64,000 bases of DNA from Thermolongibacillus altinsuensis (GCF_004341205.1 NZ_SLUL01000005.1:155301-219300); one strand, 5' to 3'. Counted from the first letter of the stretch, positions 17,015-26,980 are shown. Program-made: numbers and translations. Notes: a model not told the origin generated them from the letters alone.

Positions 17015-19051
17015 ATGTCTGCAAGAGATTTGTCTGTGTTAGTTAGCGTAGTATTCATCGTTGCGATGCTGATCATTCCACTGCCATCTTGGCTGCTTAG
17101 TGTCCTCATTATATTGAATATTTCTCTTGCGCTATTAGTTCTCCTTACATCGATGAATGTGCGTGAGCCGCTGCAATTTTCGATTTTCCCTTCGCTTCTT
17201 CTTTTGTTAACGTTATTCCGTCTCGGTTTGAACGTTTCCACGACTCGCTCGATTTTAAGTAAAGGAGAAGCGGGTGGAGTCGTCGAAACGTTTGGAACGT
17301 TTGTCGTTGGCGGAAATGTTGTCGTTGGTTTTGTTGTGTTTTTAATTTTAATCATTATCCAGTTTGTTGTGATTACAAAGGGTGCTGAACGTGTTTCGGA
17401 AGTAGCAGCCCGCTTTACGTTAGATGCGATGCCAGGGAAACAAATGAGCATCGATGCTGATTTGAATGCGGGAATCATTTCTGAACAGCAGGCTCGTGAA
17501 CGCCGCGAAAAAGTGGCGAGAGAGGCCGATTTTTACGGCGCGATGGATGGAGCGAGCAAATTTGTGAAAGGGGATGCGATTGCAGGAATTATCATTGTCG
17601 TCATTAATATGCTTTTTGGAATGGTGATCGGAGTCGTTCAGCATGGATTAGATGTGGGTGAAGCGGCACAACGATATACGCTTCTTACGGTCGGAGACGG
17701 CATTGTAAGCCAAATTCCAGCTTTATTAATCTCGACAGCGACAGGGATTGTGGTCACTCGTGCTGCTTCGGATGAAAATTTAGGCGCCGACATTATGCAG
17801 CAATTGTTTGCGTACCCAAAAATGTTATATGTAACAGCAGGAACGATTTTTTTACTTGGCCTATTTACGCCGATCAATGACTTGCTAACGATTCCAGTTG
17901 CATCCCTATTGGCTCTTGGAGGATACAATTTAAGTAAGCTATCGAAAAAAGAAGAAATGAGTCAAGAGGTAGCGGAAGAAGAAGTTGAAATGGATCAAAT
18001 GAAAAGTCCAGAAAGCGTCGTTAGTTTACTGAGCGTTGATCCAATTGAATTTGAATTTGGATATGGTCTCATTCCGCTTGCGGATGCCAATCAAGGCGGG
18101 GATTTATTAGATCGAATCGTTATGATTCGTCGTCAGCTTGCTCTTGAACTAGGGATCGTTATTCCGGTTGTGCGCATTCGTGACAACATTCAGCTTCAGC
18201 CAAACGAGTATCGTTTAAAAATAAAAGGAAACGAAGTCGCAAGAGGTGAATTGCTGCTTGATCATTATTTAGCGATGAGCCCAGGCATGGATGACGATTC
18301 GATTGAAGGAATTGACACGATTGAGCCAGCATTTGGTCTTCCAGCAAAATGGATTACAGAGGAAATGAAAGAAAAAGCCGAAATGCTTGGCTATACAGTT
18401 GTTGATCCGCCATCTGTTGTTTCAACGCATATTACAGAATTGTTGAAAGCTCATGCGCATGAATTATTAGGTCGTCAAGAGACAAAGCAGCTCATCGATC
18501 ATTTAAAAGAGACTTATCCAATTTTAGTCGAAGAGGTCACACCGAATCCTTTATCCATTGGAGATGTTCAAAAAGTATTGGCGAAATTGTTAAAAGAAAA
18601 AGTATCGATTCGCAATTTACCTGTTATTTTTGAAACGCTTGCGGATTTTGGACGAATGACAACAGACACGGATTTATTAACGGAATATGTACGACAAGCG
18701 CTTGCAAGACAAATTACAAACCAGTATGTTGTCAATGGTGAAACGCTGAAAGTCATTACGTTATCAGGAAAGGTCGAAAAAGCGATTGCGGAAGGAGTGC
18801 AACAAACAGAGCACGGAAATTATTTAGCGCTCGATCCAACGATATCACAAGCGATTATTGAAGCCATTGCTTCTCAAATTGAACAATTTTCATTTCAAGA
18901 TCAAGCGCCAATTTTACTTTGTTCCCCAGCTGTACGCATGTATGTAAGACAGTTGACAGAGCGCTATTTTCCAAATGTTCCGGTTTTATCCTATAATGAA
19001 CTTGAGACGAATGTCGAAGTTCAAAGCGTTGGGGTGGTGGATATTGAATGA
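17015..19051 (+). CDS. flhA: Flagellar export gate protein FlhA
   Basis: 678 residues from ATG 17015 (MSARDLSVLVSVVFIVAMLI), preceded by AGGAGAGAAAG; the reading from TTG 16991 is too long at the N-terminus. Roughly eight transmembrane segments fill the first 310 residues, including the conserved FRLGLNVSTTRSILSKGEAG and RFTLDAMPGKQMSIDADLNA motifs. A large cytoplasmic domain that docks chaperone-substrate complexes and FliJ follows. Length and motifs are standard. The stop overlaps the flhF ATG by 4 bases. Confidence 0.97.
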   Translation: MSARDLSVLVSVVFIVAMLIIPLPSWLLSVLIILNISLALLVLLTSMNVREPLQFSIFPSLLLLLTLFRLGLNVSTTRSILSKGEAGGVVETFGTFVVGGNVVVGFVVFLILIIIQFVVITKGAERVSEVAARFTLDAMPGKQMSIDADLNAGIISEQQARERREKVAREADFYGAMDGASKFVKGDAIAGIIIVVINMLFGMVIGVVQHGLDVGEAAQRYTLLTVGDGIVSQIPALLISTATGIVVTRAASDENLGADIMQQLFAYPKMLYVTAGTIFLLGLFTPINDLLTIPVASLLALGGYNLSKLSKKEEMSQEVAEEEVEMDQMKSPESVVSLLSVDPIEFEFGYGLIPLADANQGGDLLDRIVMIRRQLALELGIVIPVVRIRDNIQLQPNEYRLKIKGNEVARGELLLDHYLAMSPGMDDDSIEGIDTIEPAFGLPAKWITEEMKEKAEMLGYTVVDPPSVVSTHITELLKAHAHELLGRQETKQLIDHLKETYPILVEEVTPNPLSIGDVQKVLAKLLKEKVSIRNLPVIFETLADFGRMTTDTDLLTEYVRQALARQITNQYVVNGETLKVITLSGKVEKAIAEGVQQTEHGNYLALDPTISQAIIEAIASQIEQFSFQDQAPILLCSPAVRMYVRQLTERYFPNVPVLSYNELETNVEVQSVGVVDIE

Positions 19052-20166
19052 AAGTGAAGAAATTTGTCGCATCATCCATGCCTGAAGCAATGAAAATGAT
19101 CCGCGCAGAACTTGGAAATGATGCCGTCATTTTAAACTCAAAAGTTGTTCATAAAAAAGGATTTCTTGGCTTATTCTCACGAAAAAATATTGAAGTGATT
19201 GCAGCCGTTGATTCAAAGCCGGAGTTAAATGTACGAAAAATCAAGGAAAAAAGAAAAGAAGAAAAGCCGCAGGTTGAGCGAGTACAAGATGATCGACTGT
19301 TAAAAGAAATTAACGAGTTAAAGACGATCATGCAAAAGTTATCCGTAGGTGTCGCAACAAATTTTGAGCATTATCCAGAACCTTTAAGAGAAATGAACGC
19401 ATTGCTAATGGAACAAGAAATTTCTGATGAAATTCGCCAGCAATTGATGTCCGCTCTTTTAGAGCGTTGGTATCTCGAGCGGGCAACAGCATCGAAAGAA
19501 GAAGTGAAGCGATGGCTTCATGAGGAAATGGTTAACAAGCTAAGCCCTTTCTCGTTCGGGGGCATTTCGTTCCAAAAAAAATTTGTTAATGTGGTCGGCC
19601 CAACAGGGGTAGGAAAAACGACAACGTTGGCAAAGATGGCGGCTGAATGCGTGATTAAGCATCAGAAAAAAGTTGCTTTTATTACGACGGATACGTATCG
19701 AATTGCTGCGATTGATCAGTTAAAAACATATGCGAAAATTTTAGATGTACCGCTTGAAGTTTGCTATAACCTCGACGATTTTCGCAAAGCAAAAGAGAAG
19801 TTTGCAAGCTATGATATTGTCTTCATTGATACAGCTGGAAGAAATTTTCGCAATCCGAAATACGTAAAAGATTTGCAGGAACTGATCGATTTTAATCAAG
19901 AAATGGAAACGTTTCTCGTTCTTTCTTTAACAGCTAAACTATGCGATATGAAAGAGATTTATCAACAATTTTCATTGATTCACATCGATAAATTTATTTT
20001 TACAAAAGTAGATGAAACAAGCCGACATGGAGCGATGGTGAATTTAATGATGGATTGCCAAATCGGTGCAGCCTATTTAACACACGGACAAAATGTTCCA
20101 GATGATATTATCGAAGCGTCACCAACGATAATTGCAAATACAATTATTGGGGTCGAGCAACGATGA
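19048..20166 (+). CDS. flhF: Flagellar SRP-type GTPase FlhF
   Basis: A 372-residue SRP-family GTPase. The N-terminal B domain begins MKVKKFVASSMPEAMKMIRA; the G domain has G1 GPTGVGKTTT at about 183-192, TTDTYRIAAIDQLKTYA, DTAGRNFRNPKY and TKVDETSRHGAM. FlhF controls flagellar position and number with FlhG. ATG overlaps the end of flhA (ATGA), and its own end overlaps flhG in the same way, so the three are translationally coupled. Confidence 0.97.
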   Translation: MKVKKFVASSMPEAMKMIRAELGNDAVILNSKVVHKKGFLGLFSRKNIEVIAAVDSKPELNVRKIKEKRKEEKPQVERVQDDRLLKEINELKTIMQKLSVGVATNFEHYPEPLREMNALLMEQEISDEIRQQLMSALLERWYLERATASKEEVKRWLHEEMVNKLSPFSFGGISFQKKFVNVVGPTGVGKTTTLAKMAAECVIKHQKKVAFITTDTYRIAAIDQLKTYAKILDVPLEVCYNLDDFRKAKEKFASYDIVFIDTAGRNFRNPKYVKDLQELIDFNQEMETFLVLSLTAKLCDMKEIYQQFSLIHIDKFIFTKVDETSRHGAMVNLMMDCQIGAAYLTHGQNVPDDIIEASPTIIANTIIGVEQR

Positions 20167-21029
20167 GGGATCAAGCTGAAAGCTTACGCTTACGTTTAAA
20201 AAAACTGCAAGAAAAAACAGAAACAAAAGCGATTGCTGTGATCAGCGGAAAAGGCGGGGTTGGTAAATCCAACTTTTCGCTCAATTTTGCTCTGACATTG
20301 TCTAAACAAGGACGAAACGTTCTATTATTTGACATGGATATCGGTATGGGAAATATTGATATTTTACTTGGGCAATCTTCATCGTACTCCATTATTGATA
20401 TGTTTCGTACGAATGTAACGATCCACGATATTATTAAAAAAGGCCCGGAAAATTTATCGTTTATTGCAGGCGGTACAGGATTAACAGAAATTTTTAATAT
20501 GGACAAAGAAAAAGTGCAGTATTTTATTGAACAGCTACAACTTGTTTCACAAAGTTATGATTATATTATTTTTGATATGGGAGCTGGAATTTCAGAAGAT
20601 CGGTTGCAGCTGTTAATGGCTGTAGATGAAATTTTTATTATTACGACGCCAGAACCGACAGCGATCACGGATGCTTATGCGACGATGAAATATATTCATT
20701 TGTTAGAAAAAAACATTCCATTCTATCTCCTTGTGAATCGAACACATTCGGAGAAAGAAGGAAACGAAACGTTAAGCCGTTTAAAAAATGCTGCAAAGAA
20801 ATTTTTGGGGAAAGATGTGAAAATTTTAGGGGTATTACCTGAAGATCGAGCCGTTTCGACAGCGGTCATCCGTCAAATTCCTTTTGTTTTATTTGATCCG
20901 ACAGCAAAAGCGAGCAAAGCGATGCTTCAAGTGGTTGAACGTTACATAACGAATCAAGTTGATGCAGAATGGAAAGAGCGTTCGTTCAACTTTTTTACAA
21001 AACTGCGGCAATACTTTCTAGAAAGGTAG
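20163..21029 (+). CDS. flhG: Flagellar number regulator FlhG (MinD-like ATPase, YlxH)
   Basis: A 288-residue MinD/ParA-type ATPase. The deviant Walker A GKGGVGKSNFSLN lies at about residues 29-41; VLLFDMDIGMGNIDILLGQ and YIIFDMGAGISEDRLQLL follow. The N-terminal DQAESLRLRLKKLQE region resembles the segment that stimulates FlhF GTPase in the family. The C-terminal helix (KERSFNFFTKLRQYFLER) could be amphipathic and membrane-binding. It is encoded directly after flhF with a 4-base overlap. Confidence 0.95.
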   Translation: MRDQAESLRLRLKKLQEKTETKAIAVISGKGGVGKSNFSLNFALTLSKQGRNVLLFDMDIGMGNIDILLGQSSSYSIIDMFRTNVTIHDIIKKGPENLSFIAGGTGLTEIFNMDKEKVQYFIEQLQLVSQSYDYIIFDMGAGISEDRLQLLMAVDEIFIITTPEPTAITDAYATMKYIHLLEKNIPFYLLVNRTHSEKEGNETLSRLKNAAKKFLGKDVKILGVLPEDRAVSTAVIRQIPFVLFDPTAKASKAMLQVVERYITNQVDAEWKERSFNFFTKLRQYFLER

Positions 21030-21039
21030 GTTGTCATCG

Positions 21040-22113
21040 GTGAATAAAGCCAAAGTGTTGGTTGTTGATGACTCTGCTTTCATGAGAAAGCTGATTAGCG
21101 ATTTTCTGTCTGAAGATCCCCGTTTAGAAGTCATCGGCACAGCAAGAAACGGACAGGAAGCGCTTCGAAAAATTGAAGAATTGAAGCCCGATGTAGTGAC
21201 ATTGGATGTCGAAATGCCAATTATGGACGGACTTGAAACGCTCAAGCATATTATGCAACAACATCCTCTTCCTGTCGTTATGATTTCAAGTACAACGAGG
21301 GAAGGTGCAGAGAACACCATTCTGGCGCTTCAATATGGAGCGGTTGACTTTATTGCGAAACCTTCAGGAGCAATTTCGCTAGATTTGTATAAAATTAAGG
21401 ATCAAATTGTCGAGAAAGTATTGCTCGCTAGTCACGCAAATTTACAATGCATGAAAAGAAAGTCAAAAATTCCTATACCGCCACAAAAGCAATATAGTAA
21501 AATAGAGTCAAATGAGCCGATAAAAACAAACACGACGAAGAAAAAAATTGTTTGTATTGGCACGTCAACGGGTGGTCCGCGGGCGTTACAACATGTGTTA
21601 TCGAAATTACCAGAAACGATCAACGCTCCGATTTTAATTGTGCAACATATGCCGAAAGGTTTTACAAAATCGCTAGCCTCTCGTTTAGATTCAATTTGCC
21701 GTATTCGCGTCAAAGAAGCGGAAGATGGCGAGCTCATTCAAAAAGGAACAGCTTACATTGCTCCGGGTGGACAGCATTTGCAAGTGAAAAAAATCGGAAT
21801 GTCCTTGGCCGTTCACCTTGATGAATCTCCTGCTCGCAACGGACATCGTCCATCTGTTGATGTCATGTTCGAATCGCTTTGCACGCTAGCGGACTACGAA
21901 AAAATCGCTGTCATTATGACGGGAATGGGCTCAGATGGTACAGAAGGACTAAAACAATTAAAAGCATCAGGAAATACAAAAGTAATTGCTGAATCAGCTG
22001 AGTCATCTGTTGTGTTTGGAATGCCGAAATCAGCGATCGCTGCCAATGTAACAGATGAGGTTGTTCATTTAGATAAAATTGCTGATGCGATTATGAAATA
22101 TGTAGATGCTTAA
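21040..22113 (+). CDS. cheB: Chemotaxis protein-glutamate methylesterase CheB
   Basis: 357 residues from GTG 21040 (MNKAKVLVVDDSAFMRKLIS), the B. subtilis length, with GAAAGGTAGG 9 bases upstream; TTG 21031 directly abuts that site and is rejected. An N-terminal receiver has D56 (VTLDVEMPIMDG). The C-terminal methylesterase has the catalytic Ser in IGTSTGGPRAL, the His in VQHMPKGFTKSL and the Asp in MTGMGSDGTEGL. It removes methyl groups from, or deamidates, chemoreceptors. cheR is not in this window. Confidence 0.96.
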   Translation: MNKAKVLVVDDSAFMRKLISDFLSEDPRLEVIGTARNGQEALRKIEELKPDVVTLDVEMPIMDGLETLKHIMQQHPLPVVMISSTTREGAENTILALQYGAVDFIAKPSGAISLDLYKIKDQIVEKVLLASHANLQCMKRKSKIPIPPQKQYSKIESNEPIKTNTTKKKIVCIGTSTGGPRALQHVLSKLPETINAPILIVQHMPKGFTKSLASRLDSICRIRVKEAEDGELIQKGTAYIAPGGQHLQVKKIGMSLAVHLDESPARNGHRPSVDVMFESLCTLADYEKIAVIMTGMGSDGTEGLKQLKASGNTKVIAESAESSVVFGMPKSAIAANVTDEVVHLDKIADAIMKYVDA

Positions 22114-22127
22114 GGGGGGTAGGAACG

Positions 22128-24155
22128 ATGGATATGAGTCAATATCTCGAAGTATTCATTGATGAAAGTAAGGAACATTTGCAGACGATTAACGAGCAAT
22201 TGCTTGAATTGGAAAAAAATCCGGAAGATTTGTCTATTGTGAATGAGATCTTTCGCTCTGCTCATACATTAAAAGGAATGTCTGCGACGATGGGATTTGA
22301 AGATTTAGCAAACTTGACCCATCAAATGGAAAATGTTTTAGATGGGATTCGGAACCAAAAAATTTCGGTTACGCCAGAGCTGTTAGATGTTGTTTTTCGT
22401 GCAGTTGATGATCTCGAAGCGATGGTTCATTCGATTGCGGAAGGCGGAGACGGAAAGCGCGATGTAACAGAAGTTGTTCAGCAGTTAAGACAAATCGAAA
22501 AAGGTGAACCTGTTACACCATCGTCCAAGAGCGATGACAAGAAACCAACTTTGTTGCAACAAACGTACGATGAATTTGAATATACCGTTTTACAACAATC
22601 AAAAGAGCAAGGATTTAACAGCTATGAAATTCGTGTCAAGCTCCGCGCAGACTGTTTGTTAAAAGCGGCACGTGTGTTTATGATTTTTGAAGTGCTTGAG
22701 CAGGTCGGAGAAATTATTAAATCTTCTCCAACGGTGGAAATGCTAGAAGCAGAGCAATTCGATCAAGAGTTTATCGTTACAGTTGTTTCAAAAGAAACAA
22801 AAGAAGATTTGTATAAACGGATTATGAAAGTTTCTGAAGTAGAAGAAGTAGTTATTGAACCTGTTCAATTTTCGAAAGCGGCTCCAGCTGCTGAAGAAAA
22901 AGAAAAATTGAAAACAGAAGAACTGAAAACAGAAAAACCAAAACAAACACAAGCGCAAACGCAACAAGCTGAGAAAAGCGGTTCTTCATCGTCGAAAGGA
23001 AATGTAAGCAATAAAACGATCCGCGTAAACATCGAACGTTTAGATATATTGATGAATTTATTTGAAGAGCTAGTGATTGACCGAGGAAGATTGGAACAAA
23101 TTTCACGAGAACTAAACAATCCAGAGCTCCATGAAACGGTTGAACGAATGTCACGCATTTCGGGCGATTTGCAAAATATTATTTTAAATATGCGCATGGT
23201 TCCGATTGAAACGGTTTTTAACCGCTTTCCGCGCATGGTGCGGCAACTCGCACGTGATTTAGGCAAAAAAATCAACCTTGAAATCATCGGAGCAGAAACA
23301 GAGTTAGATCGTACGGTGATCGATGAAATTGGTGACCCGCTTGTTCATCTATTGCGCAACGCGATTGATCATGGCATTGAAACACCGGATGTACGCAGAG
23401 CAAAAGGAAAGCCTGAAGAAGGAACTGTTAAATTAAAAGCATACCATAGCGGCAACCATGTTTTTATTGAGATTGAAGATGATGGTGCAGGAATTAGCCG
23501 CGAGAAGGTTCTTAAAAAGGCCATTAGTAAAGGAATTATTTCTGAACAAAATGCAGCAAGCTTAACAGACAAACAAGTGTATGAACTAATATTTGCTTCC
23601 GGTTTTTCAACGGCTGAAAAAGTTTCTGATATATCCGGTCGAGGCGTAGGGTTAGATGTTGTAAAAAATACAATTGAATCGCTTGGAGGTTCTGTCACAG
23701 TTGATTCACAAGAAGGCGTTGGCTCGATTTTCTCTATTCAGCTGCCATTAACATTATCGATTATATCGGTTATGCTTGTTGAAATTCAAAAGGAAAAATA
23801 TGCAATTCCACTTTCTTCTATTATTGAAACTGCGATTGTGAAAAAAGAAGATATCTTACATGCCCATAATCAAAAGGTAATTGATTTCCGCGGAAAAGTC
23901 GTTCCGTTGCTTTTCCTAAAGGATATTTTCGAAGTGCCTGTATCCAAAGAAGATGATGACTTTTTATCCGTTGTGATTGTGCGCAAAGGTGAAAAAATGG
24001 CGGGACTTGTCGTTGACTCGTTTATTGGTCAGCAGGAAGTCGTTTTAAAATCGCTTGGAAACTATTTAACATCCGTTTTTGCGATTTCAGGAGCAACGAT
24101 TTTAGGAGACGGGCAAGTGGCGCTTATTATCGATTGCAACGCGCTAATCAAATAG
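22128..24155 (+). CDS. cheA: Chemotaxis histidine kinase CheA
   Basis: 675 residues in the classic P1-P5 layout. The HPt domain has phospho-His H46 (RSAHTLKGMSATMG). The P2 domain follows a Ser/Lys linker, and a second low-complexity linker (Lys, Thr, Gln and a Ser run) sits near residues 250-290. P3 dimerisation, the ATP-binding domain (LRNAIDHGIETPDVRRAKGK; IEDDGAGISREKVL; GRGVGLDVVKNTIESLGG) and a CheW-like P5 domain complete it. It transfers phosphate to CheY and CheB. ATG 22128 follows AAGGGGGGTAGGAACG. Confidence 0.97.
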   Translation: MDMSQYLEVFIDESKEHLQTINEQLLELEKNPEDLSIVNEIFRSAHTLKGMSATMGFEDLANLTHQMENVLDGIRNQKISVTPELLDVVFRAVDDLEAMVHSIAEGGDGKRDVTEVVQQLRQIEKGEPVTPSSKSDDKKPTLLQQTYDEFEYTVLQQSKEQGFNSYEIRVKLRADCLLKAARVFMIFEVLEQVGEIIKSSPTVEMLEAEQFDQEFIVTVVSKETKEDLYKRIMKVSEVEEVVIEPVQFSKAAPAAEEKEKLKTEELKTEKPKQTQAQTQQAEKSGSSSSKGNVSNKTIRVNIERLDILMNLFEELVIDRGRLEQISRELNNPELHETVERMSRISGDLQNIILNMRMVPIETVFNRFPRMVRQLARDLGKKINLEIIGAETELDRTVIDEIGDPLVHLLRNAIDHGIETPDVRRAKGKPEEGTVKLKAYHSGNHVFIEIEDDGAGISREKVLKKAISKGIISEQNAASLTDKQVYELIFASGFSTAEKVSDISGRGVGLDVVKNTIESLGGSVTVDSQEGVGSIFSIQLPLTLSIISVMLVEIQKEKYAIPLSSIIETAIVKKEDILHAHNQKVIDFRGKVVPLLFLKDIFEVPVSKEDDDFLSVVIVRKGEKMAGLVVDSFIGQQEVVLKSLGNYLTSVFAISGATILGDGQVALIIDCNALIK

Positions 24156-24196
24156 CGGGAGCGAGAACTTTCAAGCAGTGAAATGGAGGGATCAAT

Positions 24197-24628
24197 GTGG
24201 CAGAACTGAAAGTGATTGTCTTTCAATTAAAAGATAAGGAATACGCCATTCCTGTCCAGCAAGTTCGGTCGATCGAAAAAATTCAGCATATTACACGCGT
24301 TCCACGCGTTCCGAAGTTTGTAAAAGGGGTTATTAATTTACGAGGAGTCGTTACGCCCATTATTGATTTGCGGACGCGCTTTGGAATTGAGGAAACTGCG
24401 TTTTCTGACAACACTCGTGTGATTATTGTGGCGTTAGGTGAAATTGAGGTTGGATTGATTGTGGATGCAGCAAACGATGTCATTGATATTTCAACGGATG
24501 CAATTGAACCAACTCCAGAGGTTGTTGATTCGGTTGCGGTAGATTATATCAATGGAGTTGTGAAAATAGGGAAGCGGCTGTTGATTTTATTGAATTTAGA
24601 AAAAGTGTTAGAAACAACGAAAGTATAG
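24197..24628 (+). CDS. cheW: Chemotaxis coupling protein CheW
   Basis: A 143-residue single CheW domain (KVIVFQLKDKEYAIPVQQVR; FVKGVINLRGVVTPIIDLRT) linking chemoreceptors to CheA. Start is GTG 24197 with GGAGGG 7 bases upstream. The gap after cheA (24156-24196) contains nothing else recognisable. Confidence 0.96.
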   Translation: MAELKVIVFQLKDKEYAIPVQQVRSIEKIQHITRVPRVPKFVKGVINLRGVVTPIIDLRTRFGIEETAFSDNTRVIIVALGEIEVGLIVDAANDVIDISTDAIEPTPEVVDSVAVDYINGVVKIGKRLLILLNLEKVLETTKV

Positions 24629-24643
24629 GAAGGTCGTTCGCAT

Positions 24644-25279
24644 ATGTCATATTTCGATCGCATGAACGCTGTTCATATAGACATATTAAAGGAGATTGGA
24701 AATATCGGAGCGGGGCATGCCGCAACTGCGCTCTCAAAACTATTAAACAAAAAAATTGAAATGACCATCCCAGATGTGCGGATTATTTCTTTTGACGAAA
24801 TGATGGATATTGTGGGCGGTGCTGATCATGTCGTTGCGGCTGTCTTTTTGCGCATTGAAGGAGACGCTCCAGGAAACATGTTTTTTGTTTTATCGCTTCC
24901 ACAAGCGGAGCGGTTTATTCAACAAATGACGGGGGATGCACAATTTAAATTGACAAGCGAGTGCTCAGAGCTGTCATTATCAGCTCTTCAAGAACTAGGA
25001 AATATTCTTGCCGGATCCTATCTATCGTCTTTATCCGATTTTACAAAATTAAATTTGTATCCCTCTGTTCCTGAGCTAAGTATTGATATGATTGGAGCCA
25101 TTTTAAGTTACGGGTTGATTGAAGTTTCACGTGTCGGCGATTGCGTGATTGTGATTGACACGGCTATCCATGAAGAACAGCAACCGGATGATCGTGTCAA
25201 CGGGCACTTTTTCTTACTCCTTGATCCGGATTCATTCAATATTATTTTTCGAGCTTTAGGTGTGGAGTCAAATGAGTGA
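24644..25279 (+). CDS. cheC: CheY-P phosphatase CheC
   Basis: A 211-residue CheC. Both pseudo-symmetric active-site motifs are visible: [20 protein letters not shown] near the N-terminus and [20 protein letters not shown] near residue 118. Both keep the Glu and Asn used for CheY-P hydrolysis. It binds CheD in B. subtilis as part of the adaptation system. Its last 8 bases overlap the inferred start of cheD. Confidence 0.95.
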   Translation: MSYFDRMNAVHIDILKEIGNIGAGHAATALSKLLNKKIEMTIPDVRIISFDEMMDIVGGADHVVAAVFLRIEGDAPGNMFFVLSLPQAERFIQQMTGDAQFKLTSECSELSLSALQELGNILAGSYLSSLSDFTKLNLYPSVPELSIDMIGAILSYGLIEVSRVGDCVIVIDTAIHEEQQPDDRVNGHFFLLLDPDSFNIIFRALGVESNE

Positions 25280-25772
25280 AGTGGCTCATGTTGTAAAAAT
25301 CGGAATCGCTGACATGAATGTTGTCAAAGCACCGAATCTTATTCGTACGTGTGGATTAGGCTCGTGCGTCGGTGTCGTGGTTTATGATTTAGGTAGAGAA
25401 ATTGCGGGTATGGCACATGTGATGCTGCCTGATTCATCCTTATCGAAAGTCGATGAAGTCAACGTAGCAAAATACGCTGATACCGCAGTTGGTGCACTCA
25501 TTCAGCGCGTCATTAGGGCAGGGGGAAGAACGAATTTTTTAAAAGCAAAATTAGCAGGCGGTGCACAAATGTTTCAATTTCGCTCAGCGAGTACAGATAT
25601 TATGCGAATTGGTCCGCGGAATGTCGAAGCGGTGCATGAGCAATTGCGTCGTTTCAATGTTCCGATTGTAGCTGAAGACGTTGGTGGTAACAGCGGGCGA
25701 ACGATTGAATTTAATCCAAAAACAGGGATGTTACTCATTCGAACGGTTAATCAAGGAGTTCGTGAGATTTAA
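25272..25772 (+). CDS. cheD: Chemoreceptor glutamine deamidase CheD
   Basis: 166 residues from ATG 25272, the B. subtilis length; the 12-base extension to GTG 25260 is not supported. The catalytic Cys lies in [14 protein letters not shown] and the His in [12 protein letters not shown], followed by [11 protein letters not shown] and [18 protein letters not shown]. It deamidates receptor glutamines and partners with CheC. Overlap with cheC suggests coupled synthesis. Confidence 0.95.
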   Translation: MSEVAHVVKIGIADMNVVKAPNLIRTCGLGSCVGVVVYDLGREIAGMAHVMLPDSSLSKVDEVNVAKYADTAVGALIQRVIRAGGRTNFLKAKLAGGAQMFQFRSASTDIMRIGPRNVEAVHEQLRRFNVPIVAEDVGGNSGRTIEFNPKTGMLLIRTVNQGVREI

Positions 25773-26101
25773 TGGTAGGTACATGGAAATTTAACTTATT
25801 GTTTGCCTTTTTTGGATTTTTGATTACGTTTTCTTTTTCGCTTTTACAAAATGGTTTATGGACAACCATGATGCGCTCGATGATTGCTTTTTTTTCCTTC
25901 TTTCTCATTGCTTATCTTTTTCGATGGATGTTTTCATTTATTCAAAAAGATCACCAAAAAGAAAAAGTTCAAGAAAAAGTTCGAATAGAGGAATCCAATA
26001 ATGTGGCTGAAATCGAACATTTATTTGAAGATCTTTCCGAAGAAGAACAACGAAAGGTTGTCGAATATGTTCGGCATCTGTTAAAAAGCGATGGGGAATG
26101 A
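25772..26101 (+). CDS. Uncharacterised small membrane protein between cheD and sigD
   Basis: A 109-residue protein I cannot assign. Two hydrophobic segments (about 8-25 and 33-52) are followed by a basic stretch (QKDHQKEKVQEKVRIEE) and an acidic helical tail, HLFEDLSEEEQRKVVEYVRH. The tail resembles helix-pair modules in many small proteins and is not diagnostic. Its ATG shares one base with the cheD stop, which argues that it is translated as part of the operon. B. subtilis has no gene between cheD and sigD as far as I recall. Confidence 0.65.
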   Translation: MVGTWKFNLLFAFFGFLITFSFSLLQNGLWTTMMRSMIAFFSFFLIAYLFRWMFSFIQKDHQKEKVQEKVRIEESNNVAEIEHLFEDLSEEEQRKVVEYVRHLLKSDGE

Positions 26102-26128
26102 AAGAATCAAAACTCAATTAACGAGCGT

Positions 26129-26157
26129 ATTTTTCCTATCATTTCATTTTGTATAAT
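26129..26157 (+). promoter_or_regulatory. Candidate promoter upstream of sigD
   Basis: A perfect vegetative -10 hexamer TATAAT lies at 26152-26157, 45 bases before the sigD ATG, in the 101-base gap. The -35 position (26129-26134) is only T-rich. A weak internal promoter is possible; chance in AT-rich DNA is equally possible. Confidence 0.3.
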
Positions 26158-26202
26158 AAAAAATGTAAAAGCCGTGTTTGCTGAGTGACGAGGAGGGATG
26201 GC

Positions 26203-26967
26203 ATGGCTCATATTTTTGCAAATGAAGAACAGCAATGTTGGCAAAAGTGGTTATATTCCCGTGATTCAGAAGCAGGGAATGAGCTTATTCAAAAGTATAT
26301 GCCACTTGTCGACTATCATGTTCAACGCATTGCAGCATCCCTTCCGAAAAGCGTGAAAAAAGATGATTTAAAAAGCTTTGGATTGCTTGGGCTGTATGAT
26401 GCTTTAGAGAAATTCGATCCTTCCCGTGATTTAAAATTTGACACGTATGCTTCGTTTCGAATCCGCGGTGCTATTTTAGATGGGTTGCGTAAAGAAGACT
26501 GGTTGCCGCGCAGCACGCGTGAAAAAGCGAAAAAAATTGAAGCTGCGATCGAAAGACTGGAACAAAAATATATGCGCTTTGTTACGGCGAAAGAAGTAGC
26601 AGACGAGTTAAATATGACCGAAGAAGAAGTCTATACCATCATGAATGAAGAGTTTTTTGCTAATGTTTTGTCTCTTGATGAACGACCGTTAGATGATGAA
26701 GAACAGGAACAAACTGCATTTGCGATTCGAGATGAGAAGGCGTTTTTACCGGAAGAATATGTGCTAAAAGAAGAATTATCTTCACAATTAGCGGAAGTGA
26801 TTCGCCAATTAAACGAAAAAGAACAATTGGTGATTAGTTTGTTTTACAAAGAAGAGTTGACGTTTACAGAAATTGCTCAAATTATGGGATTGTCGACGTC
26901 AAGGGTATCACAAATTCATGCAAAAGCGTTGTTTAAAATGAGAAAAATTCTTGAAAAAGCGTTGTAG
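26203..26967 (+). CDS. sigD: Flagellar/motility sigma factor SigD (FliA family)
   Basis: 254 residues from ATG 26203, identical in length to B. subtilis SigD, preceded by GAGGAGGGATGGC; GTG 26185 is rejected. Region 2 (KYMPLVDYHVQRIAASLPKS; DLKSFGLLGLYDALEKFDPS; FDTYASFRIRGAILDGLRKE), region 3 and region 4 (LNEKEQLVISLFYKEELTFT; IAQIMGLSTSRVSQIHAKAL) are all complete. It directs late flagellar, chemotaxis and autolysin genes and is restrained by FlgM, which is not in this window. Confidence 0.97.
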   Translation: MAHIFANEEQQCWQKWLYSRDSEAGNELIQKYMPLVDYHVQRIAASLPKSVKKDDLKSFGLLGLYDALEKFDPSRDLKFDTYASFRIRGAILDGLRKEDWLPRSTREKAKKIEAAIERLEQKYMRFVTAKEVADELNMTEEEVYTIMNEEFFANVLSLDERPLDDEEQEQTAFAIRDEKAFLPEEYVLKEELSSQLAEVIRQLNEKEQLVISLFYKEELTFTEIAQIMGLSTSRVSQIHAKALFKMRKILEKAL

Positions 26968-26980
26968 TTTGCGTTGCAGT

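Noticed and set aside
16930..17478. 182-codon open frame on the - strand opposite flhB/flhA
   Set aside because: It lies opposite highly conserved coding sequence, has no ribosome-binding site or recognisable domain, and its composition is that of a codon-position shadow.
22865..23287. 140-codon - strand open frame opposite cheA
   Set aside because: Shadow of the CheA linker and dimerisation region; low-complexity Ser/Phe composition.
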